From Hymenolepis diminuta (Eukaryota; Platyhelminthes; Cestoda; Cyclophyllidea; Hymenolepididae): a stretch of 64,000 bases of DNA. Location of the stretch: contig CAADRB010000025.1 in NCBI GenBank assembly GCA_900708905.1, forward strand, positions 916,532 through 980,531, written 5' to 3'. The notes beneath the pieces are model-generated. The model did no database searches. It saw only the letters and a program-made list of their open reading frames with translations, and was not told the DNA's origin. Shown one piece after another: positions 1 to 13,204 of this stretch (positions within the stretch are counted from its first letter, which is position 1; every line of letters begins with the position of its first letter). Made by a program: the position numbers and the translations under genes.

Positions 1-279
1 TATTTTAAATAAAAGAAGAGATTGTGCATTTATGCAGTTTTGCAGCAACGTATATCATTTATTAAATGATACTGTGCGAAATTCAAAATATAAAGCACCG
101 TTCTCTTCCAATTGGTTCAACAATTTCTACTCTTCAACCAATGCTTTCTAATTTGCTGTTTCTTTTGACTTTCATTTTTAAAATATGTTTTGATTTTTGC
201 AAAGCAGCAGACTAATGGATAGGACGAAAGTGGAAAGATTTCAGTTGCGGTCCTTGGTTGTGTTTAAAGTAGTCCTGAT

Positions 280-640
280 CCCAAGTAGGAGTACATTTTG
301 AGCTCCACAAAATAAGGATAAAAATTCCCACACAGATTTAATGATCTTCCTAAGGTTATCAGATAATAACAGCTTTTCCATAGAAAGAAGAGAAAAGTTA
401 AGTAGAACAACGGGTTTATTGGATAATCAGGAGTGAATGAGAGGGGAAAGGAGGAAAGAGTAGAAAGAGAAATTGGGAGGAAAGAGGGGCCATCAGCACT
501 TAGCGAGAAAAATCCAGGTTGCGAAGACCAGGTAAGATAAGGCAGTTGACTAATTTCGCGTTCTTTGTTCATTCACAGAGTAAATGTATGATATTGGTTC
601 ACTGAACAGACCTATGAGTCGGGGGTTGCAAGTACTATAT
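280..640. repeat. Purine-rich dispersed repeat, copy 1
   Basis: The segment resembles 61530-61900 in the same orientation. Matching blocks include CTAAGGTTATCAGATAATA with CTAAGGATAACAGGATACG, a purine-rich middle, then CAGTTGACTAATTTCGC with TAGTTGACTGATTGCGC and TTTGTTCATT. The 102-residue open frame on its minus strand (264-572) is Phe/Ser/Leu-rich because it lies opposite the purine tract. I do not consider it a gene. Confidence 0.55.
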
Positions 641-971
641 AGTCTTCATTTCTGAAAAACGTTTATCGAATAGATCATTTTTCAAGTTAATTTATTATTT
701 TAAATCTATTTATTCAAAATATATACCTAGGGTTATTCACAAGAATAATAATACAGAATGGTTTTTCACGCACTACTACTTAACGATCTGAGTTTTAAAA
801 AGGGGATAAAATGCAGAAAATTTATGGCAAAAATCTACGGTAAAAAAGTGATTTATTTTCGAAATGCTATAAAATCCATCCCAAGAAAATGATTAAATTT
901 TAATATAAATACAAAAAGATTTAGTTTAGACAACTAAAGTCAAGAGTAAAACAATAGTTAGGTTTGAAAGA

Positions 972-1038
972 AGACGAGATTTGAACTTCGAATCCTGTAG
1001 AGATAAAAATCTATCCTTCTAATGAACATCAGCCACAG
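972..1038 (-). repeat. tRNA-derived, SINE-like A and B boxes
   Basis: On the minus strand TGGCTGATGTTC (1035-1024) resembles a Pol III A box and GTTCAAATCTC (986-976) a B box, about 37 bp apart, with a small stem-loop between them around TAGATTTTTATCT. The acceptor stem does not pair, so it is a SINE head or a tRNA pseudogene, not a functional tRNA. Confidence 0.4.
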
Positions 1039-1329
1039 TTGAAAGATATATGTAAAAGTACAGTTATTTTGTAAACTCTCGTTGCTGTCACTGCGTCGTA
1101 AGTAATTGATTGTCTTCCTGACTTCTACGCATGCACACAGATGACAAGTTCTTCCCGTTTAGAGTTTCCATGCGCATGCTCTACTACATTCTATTAGTAG
1201 GATGTAATTTTTATTCATAAAATTAGTATTTAATTCTTGCAACAAGCATAATAAAATTGATTTTCAACAAATAATTTCCCAATTAACCGGTCCCGATTAC
1301 TTCCATTTCTTCCAAATTAAGAATGTGAA

Positions 1330-1470
1330 ATGCAGGCGCTCTCCGTTGATATATGCACCAGAGTCAAAGAAAGCTTCCACGATGATCTAGTAACAAAACT
1401 CATTCTTCAAGCCTATGTGCTTTGTATTTTGAAGAATTTCGGTACAATCTTTTCCTTAAGAAACTCGTAA
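1330..1470 (+). other. Small open frame of 46 codons, unassigned
   Basis: ATG at 1330, TAA at 1468-1470, reading MQALSVDICTRVKESFHDDL then VTKLILQAYVLCILKNFG. The composition is protein-like and locally GC-rich against the background. There is no signal peptide pattern and no neighbouring exon that I can support. Most likely a fragment of old coding sequence. Confidence 0.2.
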
Positions 1471-4400
1471 AATCTTTATTACTGTATTACAGCGTGACTC
1501 ATGGTAAATCAAAATATTTTCTGCAAGTTTTAACCTTAGGATAGTATCTGAAAGGTCTGAAAGTGGCAAAATACTTCGATAAGGGATGAAACGAGGGGTT
1601 GATTGGGAATGTATAGTGAAATCAAGATAATAAATTCAGAAGCACTGATTCACCACCTCATTCAAAAAAGGCGTAGTTTACCTTGTAATATTTGAATTCC
1701 CCAAAGCTCAATTTTCAGGATTTGACCCCTGAAAATCTGTGTACTTTATTTTTTTATTCCCATAAGCCAATAGATGAGACTACCGAATACATTAGAATCA
1801 TAAGGAAGCTCATTGGATTTCACTCGAGATGAACCCTTTTAATTAATTATTATAACATAAAATATAAAAATTAAAAACGTTTAATTAACGTAAACTATGT
1901 ACATAATATTACTTCTGACGGAAATTATTTTGAAAACGAGAGACGCCCAAATGTAAATTCGTATTTATAATGGTGATGAACCATGTTTAGTTCACAATTA
2001 ATGGGATCTTGTAAGCAGTGGAAATAGAATAAAAGAATTTTTCGATAACCATCCCTCTCTTCCGGATCCCATTTGCTTGAATATTGCTATGTGAATAAAT
2101 CCAGAAGGAAAAGTCCTTTACTAAATAATTGGAAGTCGTTCAGTTCTAAGAAACAAGTGAACGTGAAGGTGCTGATATTGCATACTACTGCTCTATGATT
2201 TCAGTACTGTTTGAAATTAAAGAAAGATTATTATAGATCTTGTGGTGATGTTTGGATGACCTTAAGAATATAACCTAAAGAATACAAGAATCTTTTGCAT
2301 TTACTTTAAGCTTATATATAATTATTAATTTAAAAATGCCTTTTATCTCTTGAATCAATGATTGTTTGCATTTGGAAATAACTAACAACTTCCAATAATT
2401 ACAGATCTCGTCAAAGTAATGCATTAATCATATTGGATCAAGTTAAATATTAAGGATAGAAATATTAAAATAGAATGGGATAATAAGTGATATCCTGAAC
2501 TATAATGCTTCATGAATTCAAAATTTAATAATGGGTTTCTTGAAACACCAAACAACAACAATCAGAGCTCATGTCCTCATGTACTTGTATTGTTACCTAT
2601 AATTGTAGTTCAAGCTTCTTAAGTGGATAAGGTGGTAAGTTATTTGTCTGTCATGGCAACCAAATTATAACCTTTAATGCACATAGTCATGACTAAGGCA
2701 GATAAATCAAGCCGATAAAGAGGTTATTAATTTAACCGGACCGTCGTTGTTAAAAAAGGCATTGAAGTCAGGTCCTGTCTCTAAAAGAGTTAAACTCCAC
2801 CTCTAGAGACTTAGTGAAAAAAAAAGAAATCCAAGACTGTCACTTTTATGGGGATGTTTGAAGGAAAGGAGGTAGTGCTCCTGTACTATCAACGGAATCA
2901 CCGTATCGCAGGCGTAGAGGATTTCAAATACCAAATTTCGAATGTTTTACTTAGCATAAAACATCATATTTCAGAATGTCATCCGCAAAGTCGACTTAAG
3001 ATATAATAGAACCAAACACCCGCTTCAACTAAAACACATCTTAACGAAATTTAAATTTAATTGAGCGAAACAAAATATGAAGAACATTTGTGGGTATTTA
3101 AACGTACTTACGAAAATTGAGGCTTATGAGACAAAAGATCATAAACATAAGTTAGTATGATTTAAAAATTTTAGTATCCAAAAGTTACAAAGTTACGAAC
3201 AGGTAAAGGATAGACTAAACAAAAAAGTCAGTCGTTGATCCAGGCTTTGAATCTTCGAAAGTAATATTTGCTGAGAAATTCAGCTTTTAAAAATCTGATG
3301 GAAGTTCAACCTCAGAAATCATTCTAACTTTTCTTTCCTACTTAACCCCTAAAAGAAGAATTATTAGTAGTCGCAGCAATCGTATAAATCAGGCAGAAGA
3401 AGTTTGTACTAGAAATAACCGCTATTAATAGTGCTAATAATATTTCAGCATTGATTAAGCAAAGAAGCTCTATAGAACGAAGAACGACACAATAAGCCAC
3501 ATAAGGTAGGATTAGATAGACATATATCCCAGAGGACATGTATATGTGAGATATAGATAACACCCAATGAGGTAACTCTGAAAACCAGAAAATAAATCAA
3601 AGGGTCCGAGGAGGTATGTTAGGGCCAGAATACCTCAAAGGTCATAGCTGAAATATTCTAATTTCAATTATGCTAATTCAAATAGATTTAATGCTAGTAA
3701 CTGTCCACATCGCATAATTGGTACGTGACATTTCCAATAGCTGATGACCTTGAAATGTTGCTTGAATGATCAGAATCAGAATGGTCCTTGATTGGCTGAC
3801 ATATTTGAGTGTTAATACAGGGCATTTCCCCAAATCCCTTATCTTAATCTCTCATCTTTTCTAGTACGCGGGTTGAATAATGCTGAAATACTAAGAACAG
3901 GGTTTTACAGTACGAATTCAAAGAACTGCCGGAAAATTGTAGACATTTTTTCCTTACGAGAAAGCAACTGAACTCGACTGAGTAAATTGCATTAACAAAT
4001 AAGGAAAGGAAGACGGAAAGAGAGAGGCAAAAGTGTTTCTTCATTTGTAATGATTATCTGATAACTGAATATACATCATCAGACAGACAAAATAATACTA
4101 AAGCAAGAAAATTAACTGTTTTTACCCGGCTAATCTCAATTAATAAAAGTGAGTACGTGTTCTCACATTTAAGCAATATACTAAAAAATAATTTAAAAAA
4201 ACGATATAAAGTTATTCAAATAATACCTTCGGGTTACTGACCCGATAAGTTCATTTCTTGTTACCCGTTCAGTTCTCCAATAATCCCAGTTAGTGTCCTT
4301 CTTATTGCTGCGCGATACTCATTAATTTTACCGATCCTTTCGAACGAATTACTTAGTTTCCAACCTTAATGTTATTACAAATAAAAAATACATTTTGCAA

Positions 4401-6593
4401 TTATGGAAAGGAATATAAATACTGGAAGATTAAAATAACTATAAGTAGCCCTAATTCTGTCAGCAAAGCTACTTTAAGAGCCTGACCAAGTTACATCTAG
4501 AGACATTTCCTATTAAAAGTAATGGTCTTTCCTAAGGCTAGCAATTTAAAATAACTTTTTCCAAATGAATTAAGTCTGACCACATGTATATTGAATAACC
4601 GTAAAGTAAAAGCGAGGAAAGGAGGAATAGGAATTGAATTTGAGAGAAAATAAAATAATCGTCAACACTGGAACCTTGTTTGTGATTGAGGGCGAATCAA
4701 AGTACGTGGAGAGTATCTACCTGGTTTTGCCTTCTTTGCTCGTCGGACGAGCAACCAACAAAAGTCGTCATCTGTGATTTAGGATAGCACCGAGGTGAGT
4801 CAAAATTTGCGTTCAATTGAGTCCTGCAGATCCCAAAAAGAGATAAAGGTGGGACGATTGAAGTAGAGAATAGTATCAGGATATCAGCAAGTTTACTTGT
4901 ATTTTTTATTTCGAAATCATTAATCTGTCCACTATTTGCTTAATGGGCCATATTTTAAGCCTTCAAAACGCACATTTTAGAATTTACATTTGATTTCTGT
5001 GTGGCTTATTGTTCGCATCGTTTATAGCTTATTTGTCACTTGTGAGTGGTTGTGTCATTTTGATTCAAGTATAGGAAGATGATATTATCTGTGCATGTTT
5101 AGCATAGAACTCACTAGAGTTCACTTTAGATGCATTTTAATAATAATTATGCATGAGTCTCTTTCGAATTGAGTGAATTTGCGTTGCCAAATTTAATTAC
5201 TCATTTCCAAATGTCCCTTTCCTCAATCCCTAGTACATAAATCATCAAACTAACTTCGATCATCCATTTTGAGAAGTAAATAATTTCAATCCCTCCTCGT
5301 TTATCGGTGTGTTGTGACCTAAGTTTCAATGTGCATGAACGTTACTTTTAAACCTTCATTCTAAATTCTTATAAAATATTGCATTACATACTCACTCGAA
5401 ATTTTTAGAAATTGCACTGATTTAACCCCCTACACGAGAATGCCAAAGGTGACCACATATTCCATTATTAATTCGACTCCCTTCCTACCTCACACAACAG
5501 CTGTACCCTAAAATAAATATTACAATCAGAGAAAGTTTAGTCCAGACTATTCTTCTGCACAGATTGCATGGGTAAATAGAGCATCTGTCTATAAGTATAT
5601 GTGTTAACGTTCTCTCGTCCCGAATGTATTGAAAACTATCACAGTTGGAATCGTTAACTATCTTAGAGGTAAAATTTTTAAATGGTACAACCAACTATCT
5701 AAATTATTCAAACAGGCAATAGACACAAAACATAGTGGACAAGAATTAGATCAGAAATACGAGAGACAAATAATAATAATAATCGCATTCTGGAACATGA
5801 GACAATGAACTACTAAAATCCAGAAATCAAATGAGCAGACCCTTTTGATGAATTAACTATTCTTAATTTCCCTCTCGACTTCCTCCTTTAGCCGAGTTAA
5901 AAATAAAATATTGCAAACTTTCGCTTATGTGCTATATACCCTTTAATAACTAGGACTGGTTTAGTCTAGGATCATTTCTGGATGAACAAAGCAATGTCCA
6001 TTGTTTTCCATTAGCCTCGTCTTTTCTCAGCTCGATTGCATTCAGGGTTGCCATAATAGGAAAATCTGACCATTTTCATATTATTAAAACCCTGGTAAAC
6101 AACTGTTGGCACTATTAAATAGTTAAATGATTAAATCACGGGATATGCATCAGTAAAACTCACTTGATTAACTAGAGTTCACGAGACCTCTAACCCACAA
6201 TATAACTAATATATTTCCCCTCCCAACATGCCAAATCAGCCTACTGAGACCAAACCATTAAAGACGATGCAGAACACAATCTAATACCAATAAAATTACA
6301 CGTTGGGAGAGTAAACAAAATACATTAAACACATAGATAGATACCACCGCAGTGTAAAGTTAGATAGAGATACATAGGATGGGGGAAAACAAAGTTATCA
6401 CAGCCACCGATCACTATACTCTCCCAAAAGCAGGCACAACAATCTTTTACATATTCACGATTTCCTAAAAATTGAACAAAGAGAGTGTTATTCATAAACT
6501 GATCGAAAGAAGGAATACAAAACATTAAGAAGACTGAATTTATCTTACTTCAGAAACCGCAGCGGCAGGAACAGCATCCGAAGATGCAACAAC
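1471..6593. other. Non-coding DNA downstream of the 998-residue gene
   Basis: AT-rich sequence with only short chance frames. A GCTCGTC-G-GACGAGC perfect palindrome around one base lies at 4738-4752, with a gtgagt donor-like site 40 bases later, but I cannot build an exon from it. The 66-codon minus frame at 6325-6525 lies just past the stop codon of the gene and is probably 3' untranslated or intergenic. Confidence 0.6.
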
Positions 6594-9500
6594 TTACTGG
6601 GGAGCCGGAGAAGCCGTAGAATTCGACGATCTATTCAAGGAAACATCCAGAACAATAGCTCGGCCACCCACTTGCCATGTTCCTCGACTCTGACGATGAG
6701 CGGACGAGGCATGATTATCCTGGCGCATACCCGTAGACATAACCGGTGGCTGTGAGACCGTGGTTACAAATGTGGTAGCATTGGAAGGACCCTGAAGGGG
6801 TAGTTGAGTAGCAGTTAAGGATGGATGAGAAACCACCTCAGGAGTTCTACTTCCGGACTCGAGTATACTCTTCAACATTGACGGAGATGTACTAGTACTA
6901 GGTACCGAGGAGAGTGGTGGCAATTTTGGCGAAATTTTTCGGAGAGTGTGACATTTATGAATCGTTGGACGTCTCACGGAACGATTTACAGAGACAGCAG
7001 TAGGAGTTTGAACAATCGGAGCATTAGTCGGAACATCGCCTTCAACTTCCGGAACCCTTGTTGTAGTTGCCAATGGGATAAGAGGGAGTTTAGCTAAAAT
7101 TAAAAAGTAACCAAAATGAGTAATTCTTTAAATCAATTCAATCATTACGCCTCTGCGTCTATAATTTCCAAACCCGCTTCGTAAAGCGCTTTGCGACACT
7201 CATCTTGAGTAAAGGAATACCATCATAGAGCCCAACTGTTGAGGAACTCGAATTCTGCTACCTCACATTATTTATCAAGACTTGACCAGTGCGGACGAAT
7301 AACTACAAACCTAATGCTCTTTCGAAAACCAGCTTTAATTTAGTAGTAAAATTACATACCTGAAGAAGTGGTTGCTGATCTTATAGGCGCCCGCTTTGTT
7401 GCCGGAACAACATTAGGACGCTGAACTTGAACATGAGGCATTGAAGGTGATGAAACCATGGGAGCTTGATGTCTGACGATTGTAGTAACTGGGGCGGAGA
7501 TAGCAGGGACAAGGAGTGTCATTGCACGAGGTACGAGCGTGGCAGTGGTCGGATTAATTCGAGTAACAATGGGTGTTGAAGCAGGTAAAGTGATAACAGG
7601 AGCAGAGCTGTAAACAACAAACTTTCCCGATCTATCAATTCGTAGTCCCTGAACTGCGGTCAATTTCTGCAAAGAGACGAGAGGAAATTATAGACATTAG
7701 CTTAACATTACAGAAAATAACAAACGCTTCGGTCAGGAAAAATAGGCAAAAAAAGTGGCAAAATAATGAGAATAAGAAGCAACATTAATTTTCGCCGATC
7801 AAACCGAACGCTGAACCGAATAACAAACCTTTCCAGGAGACTTCGTAGTATGTGATGGCAATTCTTATTTTCGCCACCATCACTACTACAGCGTTTCCCA
7901 ACTTTTGGAGGTCTGCGCATAACTACCACAAGTGATGGTGAGTTCTAATAAAAAAAGACTCGATGGAATAGCACACAACAAATAGTTAGAAAAACTAAAC
8001 TACTTGTTTTTCATAAGTAGAAATATCTACAAAATACAAAAGTACGCAAATTACCTGATTTGCTGGTTGTAGTGTGGGAATAGCGGAAATTGGTTTAGAA
8101 AGAGTAATCTTGGTGACCGTATCAACATGCGTGGTTGCGGCAGCAGTTGTGGCAGCTGCAGGTTGTGGCGAAGTATGCTGTTGGTGTTGCTTGTCATCTT
8201 GTTGGCGTTTGAGTTTAAGTAGTTGACTTGCACACATTGAACTGGCCGGATTAGCTTGAGTACAATCATTGATACAACTCTGCTCAGGACAGGTAGAATG
8301 AGCCTCCGTGGAATTTGATTCTTTATCTGGCGTCGCATCTTCCTTCTTTACCTCTACAGTTTCTTGATTATCCTTATCCTAAACCACAGAAAAAAACGAG
8401 ATAATAAAAACGGCGTAAAACAAAAGGAGAGGGGGGGGGAGAGATTATAAAAGGACATACAATTTGAGCCGTTGAATTCGTAATTTTAGGGGCCTGAACT
8501 TGTGACAACTGCGTATTTTCAGTAGACATTGATAAAGTCGCAACCGTTGCAGTTTGAGCTTGAGAATATTGCGGTGGAAGTGCAAAAAGAGGCTGGCTAC
8601 TGGAGGTGGTAGCGGTTTGAGGACGACGCCTATTAAGAATCTTTGGAACCAACGCACTGCCAGTATAGACCTTGCGCACAACCCTTCGATTAGGCGCACG
8701 TCGAAGATGATTGACGAGGAAACCAGAGAGTACACGCGATTTAGGCACTACTGGTTTCGGTGACTCCTCCATCTGGGCAGAATTTCTATCCTCCTCTGTA
8801 TTGTTTTGACTATGTGAATTTCTAACAGCCTCAACCTGTGCACGAAGATGTTTAAGTCCTAGAATTTGTAGGGGATGCGCCTGACGAACAGGACGTTTCC
8901 TCCCTTCTCGAATGGATTTGTTTTTCGAGAAAGTTGATGCTGGCTTTTGTCTTCTTGATATTTGTTGACTTCCGTCTTCAGATCTTGCAATTTTTTCGCT
9001 CACGAGAGATTGAGCATTGTCCATATAGGCAAGAACAACATTAAACTTCTTTTCGCCACTCTCCTCGTCTTTGATTGTCGAAAGTGTCTTTAAAGTGAAG
9101 ATAGTTCCTGTAATACGCTGGTTAAGCATTTTGCAATCATCATCAGACAGATTTTTAATGAGAATTTCGTTTTCTCTTTCACCAGACACAGCGGTACAGT
9201 GCATACCTAAGAGCAAACGGCCTAACAAGCTCAATTGGGGATTCATTATTCGGCGACGCTGTTCTTCCGCTGTGTGTTCGGGATCATCGGTTCCTTCCTG
9301 AGGCTGATCTTGTGTCTCCGAGACAGAGGTTACTTCGTTATTAAGATTGTCAATATAATCTTCCGATACCTCTCCAACGCGCATTCTTCTGCCTATTGTA
9401 GTCCTTCTTAAAGACCTAATACCCTTTCCGCGGTAGGGGAATTTTACAGGTCTAACTCGTGTGGTGTTCGACTTTCTCCTCTCACTAACAGCACGAGACT

Positions 9501-10326
9501 TAGCCATCGCAAGCTTCTTTGCGGCGAGACTAACATTATGATCGCTTCTAGTCAAGTTCGCAGAAGGTGTTTCTAGTTCTCCATCAGAAAGTGACGCATC
9601 AGAGAAGCGTTTTCTGCGGGGATTGGGGCGCAATCTTACTTTGCACAGATCTACAGCGTTTTGACGGCGTATTTTCCGTCGAACGCGCAGCGATTTTCGT
9701 ACTCCGGGGCGAACAAGAGAGCAGGAGGCAAGAACACCGTCCTTTTTATCCATCTCACCGTTAACTTCATCCAAAGAAGCGATGAGTCTTTTGAAAAGAC
9801 TTTCTTGAGCTTCGTCTTTGAAATGAAAATTAATCGCCGAGATCTCTTTTAGTTGGTGTTTTTGTTGAGCTCTGGTAGCAAAGAAATTTCGCCGAGAACG
9901 AAATAGACGACCCGTTTGTTTAATTTCTCCTAGAAGTTCCCGCAAATCCGGATCGCAGAGATTAAAATTCCTATCTGATTTCGCAGAAACGCGTAACTTT
10001 TCTGCTTGATGTAGTGCAGTGCTGGAATCAAGTTTTTTGGGGAAAACAGACTGTTCAGCTTGAGAAGTTTCGGTTCTGTATTCACAAATCGTATCTCGGT
10101 GCCTTTCCTCTTCATTTTCTATCACTGGACTTATTTCGCGTTGAATATCCTTCTTTTGACGTACCACCCTTCTTAATTTGGTCGAAGATGCCTTTTTACT
10201 CCTGGATATTGGAGGGGATTTCGCCTTCGATGATTCTTGGGACTTGGATGCAGACTTTTTATTTTTCTTTTTCAGACCTAGAATCTCCACAACCGACTTA
10301 AACTTTCCACGATTTCTTGTCAGCAT
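6594..10326 (-). CDS. Spliced gene, four coding exons; 998-residue basic disordered protein, probably nuclear, family unknown
   Basis: Coding exons, in transcript order: 10326-8461, 8378-8055, 7666-7360 and 7093-6594. Each junction has a GT donor and an AG acceptor (donors gtatgt, gtaatt, gtatgt). The lengths sum to 2997 nt, exactly 999 codons with the stop, so the frame closes across three introns of 82, 388 and 266 bp. I chose the first ATG after the acceptor at 10351/10350, reading MLTRNRGKF; the exon is open upstream of it, so an earlier coding exon is possible. Residues 1-350 are rich in Lys, Arg and Ser with several basic clusters that could be nuclear localisation signals. Residues around 400-480 (starting near NPQLSLLGRLLLGMH) are the best candidate for a folded segment. 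The C-terminal third is low-complexity Thr, Pro, Ser, Ala, Val and Gln, as in many transcription or chromatin cofactors. I see no zinc finger, bromodomain, PHD or kinase motif. The nuclear role is inferred from composition only. Confidence 0.85.
7829..7944 (-). other. Possible 116-bp cassette exon inside intron 2 of the 998-residue gene
   Basis: Between coding exons 2 and 3 there is a stretch with a good acceptor (tttttttattag before 7944) and a good donor (AAAG then gtttgt after 7829). It is open in the incoming frame and would add about 38 residues starting NSPSLVVVMRRPPK. Its length is not a multiple of three, so including it shifts exon 3 into a frame with an immediate TGA. Skipping it gives a perfect in-frame join. 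It is either a cassette that truncates the protein or a chance pair of splice-like sites. Confidence 0.25.
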
Positions 10327-10788
10327 TTCGATATTAATAACCTGAACTTCTAAAATACAAATAATACCGTTTGTAAAGATTGGTCGAATTAAAAACTTCC
10401 TACAAAATGCAAAAATATAACAGAAATTATAAATTACATTAACAAAAATCAAAATAACGTTTATCCAAACTGATTGTAAGTTTCTTGATCACCATTATAT
10501 AGAAACATTATTAAGTTAACCATTTTAGCGCACTTGAGCGTGCACAATCAGAAACATCTAAATCATACAATACATACATCCTAATTATGCCAATTTTAGA
10601 ATAAAATCTGATGCAGCGACATTTTAAGACAATAAATATCTAGACAATGTTAAACTCGCCGACTTTAGTGGATAAAATAGACCAAACCCACCTATTAGCT
10701 GTGAAAATGTAGAACGCAAATACAGCGCGCACCGTTAGCAATTCTTGAACTTGAGATTAATCGGCGAATGAGAAGACAGTACACTCAC

Positions 10789-10860
10789 CAATTTGCTCGG
10801 TTAAACAACACTAATTCCCAAAAATTGCTTAATGTGTAATTAAACAGTTAACACACTTTT
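10789..10860 (-). other. Candidate untranslated first exon of the 998-residue gene
   Basis: Reading the minus strand, an A/T-rich stretch without an ATG runs into a near-consensus donor (TTG then gtgagt) with the GT at 10788-10787. The next good acceptor downstream is at 10351-10350, 23 bases before the start codon, giving a 439-bp first intron. The upstream limit is arbitrary because the transcription start cannot be seen. If the organism trans-splices a leader, the acceptor at 10350 could receive it instead and this exon would not exist. Confidence 0.4.
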
Positions 10861-13204
10861 ACAGCTATTTTTAAACAAAATTAATAAAAAATTTATTCGT
10901 TTGGGCAAAATAATTCCTCTCATTAAAAATTGCATGATATGTGATTCAAATATACTAATTTTTAAAATCTCATAAGTAAGACATATGAAAATACTCGGTG
11001 ATTTGTGTGAACTGCTGAATTAAACTTTTGTTTCTATTCCCTATCATTATATTTAGGTCCCAGTTACCTCAGGGTAAAGTCCCCATTCAGGATTAATTAA
11101 TGTCCACCTCACCAATTACCTCTTATTTTACGAATTTCCCTTTAATCCAATATTCTTATTTTGTTTATGATAAAGGCCTCCAATAAAATTGCTTTATTTT
11201 AGGAGCATAGCATGTAGTTATTTATATTGTAGATTTGATCTTAGCGACTTTAAAGCCAATGCGAACTTAGGCAAACCAACTGTCGTGTCACATGTAACAA
11301 TCATGAATTAATAATATTTAAGGGTCAGTAGCATATAATCGGATATTTCAAATGATTTTAGGTGAGGATACTTTTAATAATACATTCAGTCTTAGAGGAC
11401 AAAGGGTTATTTTTCCTATATATGGCAAATATTTTAAGCTATATATATAAAAATCAATAATTTTCTACTAAATCACTAATAATAAAGGCGGTAATATCCG
11501 GATGAATTATAGTATTATTGAAATAGAAGCCAAGAATCCGAAATGGCATGATTCCCAGATTTAAGTATTTTAAGTGCCCCAGTGATGAGTGAGTCACTTG
11601 AATGCATACCATTTCATGAAATCTGTATCTAAGCCATAAGCAGGAAGTCACAATACTAATCGCTGGCGATTTATTTATAATGACAAATCGCATATATTTT
11701 GAGGATAATCTTAGTTAGATATGATCGTATCCACGAAATTTTAAGGATTCTAAGACAACTGCAACATCATGTTAGTTAACTTTTCATACCATAAAAATTA
11801 AATTCTAGCGTTCTTTCCGCTAAGTGTCAGTTCCGGTAAAAGTATCGTAAAAACCATAATTGCTATTGCGCAATGATCAACTTTCTAATTAAAATATTTA
11901 GTTAGCTCTGGAAACAAAGTTGTAGAGAACTGCTCTGGAAATATGTATAAATAATGATAAATATATATAGAAAAACATTAAATCTGATAAATTCAAAATA
12001 AGTACAATTAGGAATCTTGAATGAAATCAAGTACAACCATTTTGAACAGTTACAAATGTACTCATAATATAATAATATACATAATCACTTTAGATAACTA
12101 GTATTCAGTTTGTGTGAATTCTGCTCTCAGACATCTTCCATGTTTATGGCATATAAACTTTTAATGTCATTTAATATCATGCTGCATTGATAAGAAAGGA
12201 ATTTAATTGACAAGATCCACAATTTTAATCTACCAACCAGTCAATAGGGTAAAATTTTATCATTAATCCAGGGAACGAATTATGAAAGTTGAAATGTGGA
12301 TCAACGAACTTTCAAATCAAATGAAGCAACTCTTTTGACGTTTCCTTTTCTATCCCTTAACAGTCCATTATCTATAATTGAACTTTACCTACTTGTTGAA
12401 AGATGTTAAATTTTCTAATTGCTGTGGATAATAATAATGAATTCACTTTAAGTAAATTCTTAAAAGTATTATGTCAAAGCATTTGATATGCGAAATCATT
12501 CGGACCCTGAATGGCGATGCGTTAAATTAATGCTTTGAACACTGTTGTCAACTATGGAACTATCTCATATTATGACAGTAGTAATAAACTGTGTGCAGAT
12601 ATTTGGATTTCCTTTCTTATTACTGACACCAATGATAAGAAACCGATATAAATTTTAATTACAAATTGATTAATTAGGTCGAGATTTTAAAACCTTAACT
12701 GAATTTAAAAATGCTCATTTTTTAAATAAAGTACTGACTTATGTTATTTCCATCTATTATTTTATTTCTCATAATTATATTAGACAGCGGAAGAAATTTA
12801 TGAACACGGATAGAATCTAAATAGTTGTTAACTAAATATGTATAATAAAGTAAATCTACAGAGTACTTAAGTTAGAGTTCATTTAAGGAAAATACCTTGA
12901 TTTATGTTTTATCTTAAAACGGAAAAATATTACCTCAAGATTTTGCCAAAATTAGGTATAACTCTAATATGATACGATTAGTAAAAATAGAAGGTACATT
13001 GCGGCCAATTACTCCAACTACTTTATATTGAGAAACAGCTTTATTTATAAATAAGAATATTCACATCAAGTATCAGTTCTTTCTAATATGAAGTATTAAA
13101 ATTTATATCTTCTTCCATTTAGATTATGTACAATCGATTGATAAAGTGCATATATCTTGGTAATTCAAACAATATTTTCAGGTTGAGATTTTTACGCACT
13201 TATT

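Noticed and set aside
264..572. 102-codon minus-strand open frame, hydrophobic and Ser-rich
   Set aside because: It lies opposite a purine-rich repeat that recurs at 61.5 kb, where a similar frame appears. There is no signal of coding beyond the strand composition.
6325..6525. 66-codon frame just after the stop of the 998-residue gene, reachable by a small intron
   Set aside because: A splice using gtaagt and an AG near 6545 could join it, but its Cys/Phe/Tyr-rich composition does not fit the protein, and the region reads as untranslated sequence.
8374..8460. Extension of the large exon of the 998-residue gene to the next stop
   Set aside because: A consensus gtatgt donor at 8460 ends the exon, and a good acceptor at 8380 starts the next one in frame.
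8445..10301. Several 60-96 codon frames on both strands over the large exon
   Set aside because: They are shadows in other frames of the true coding exon.
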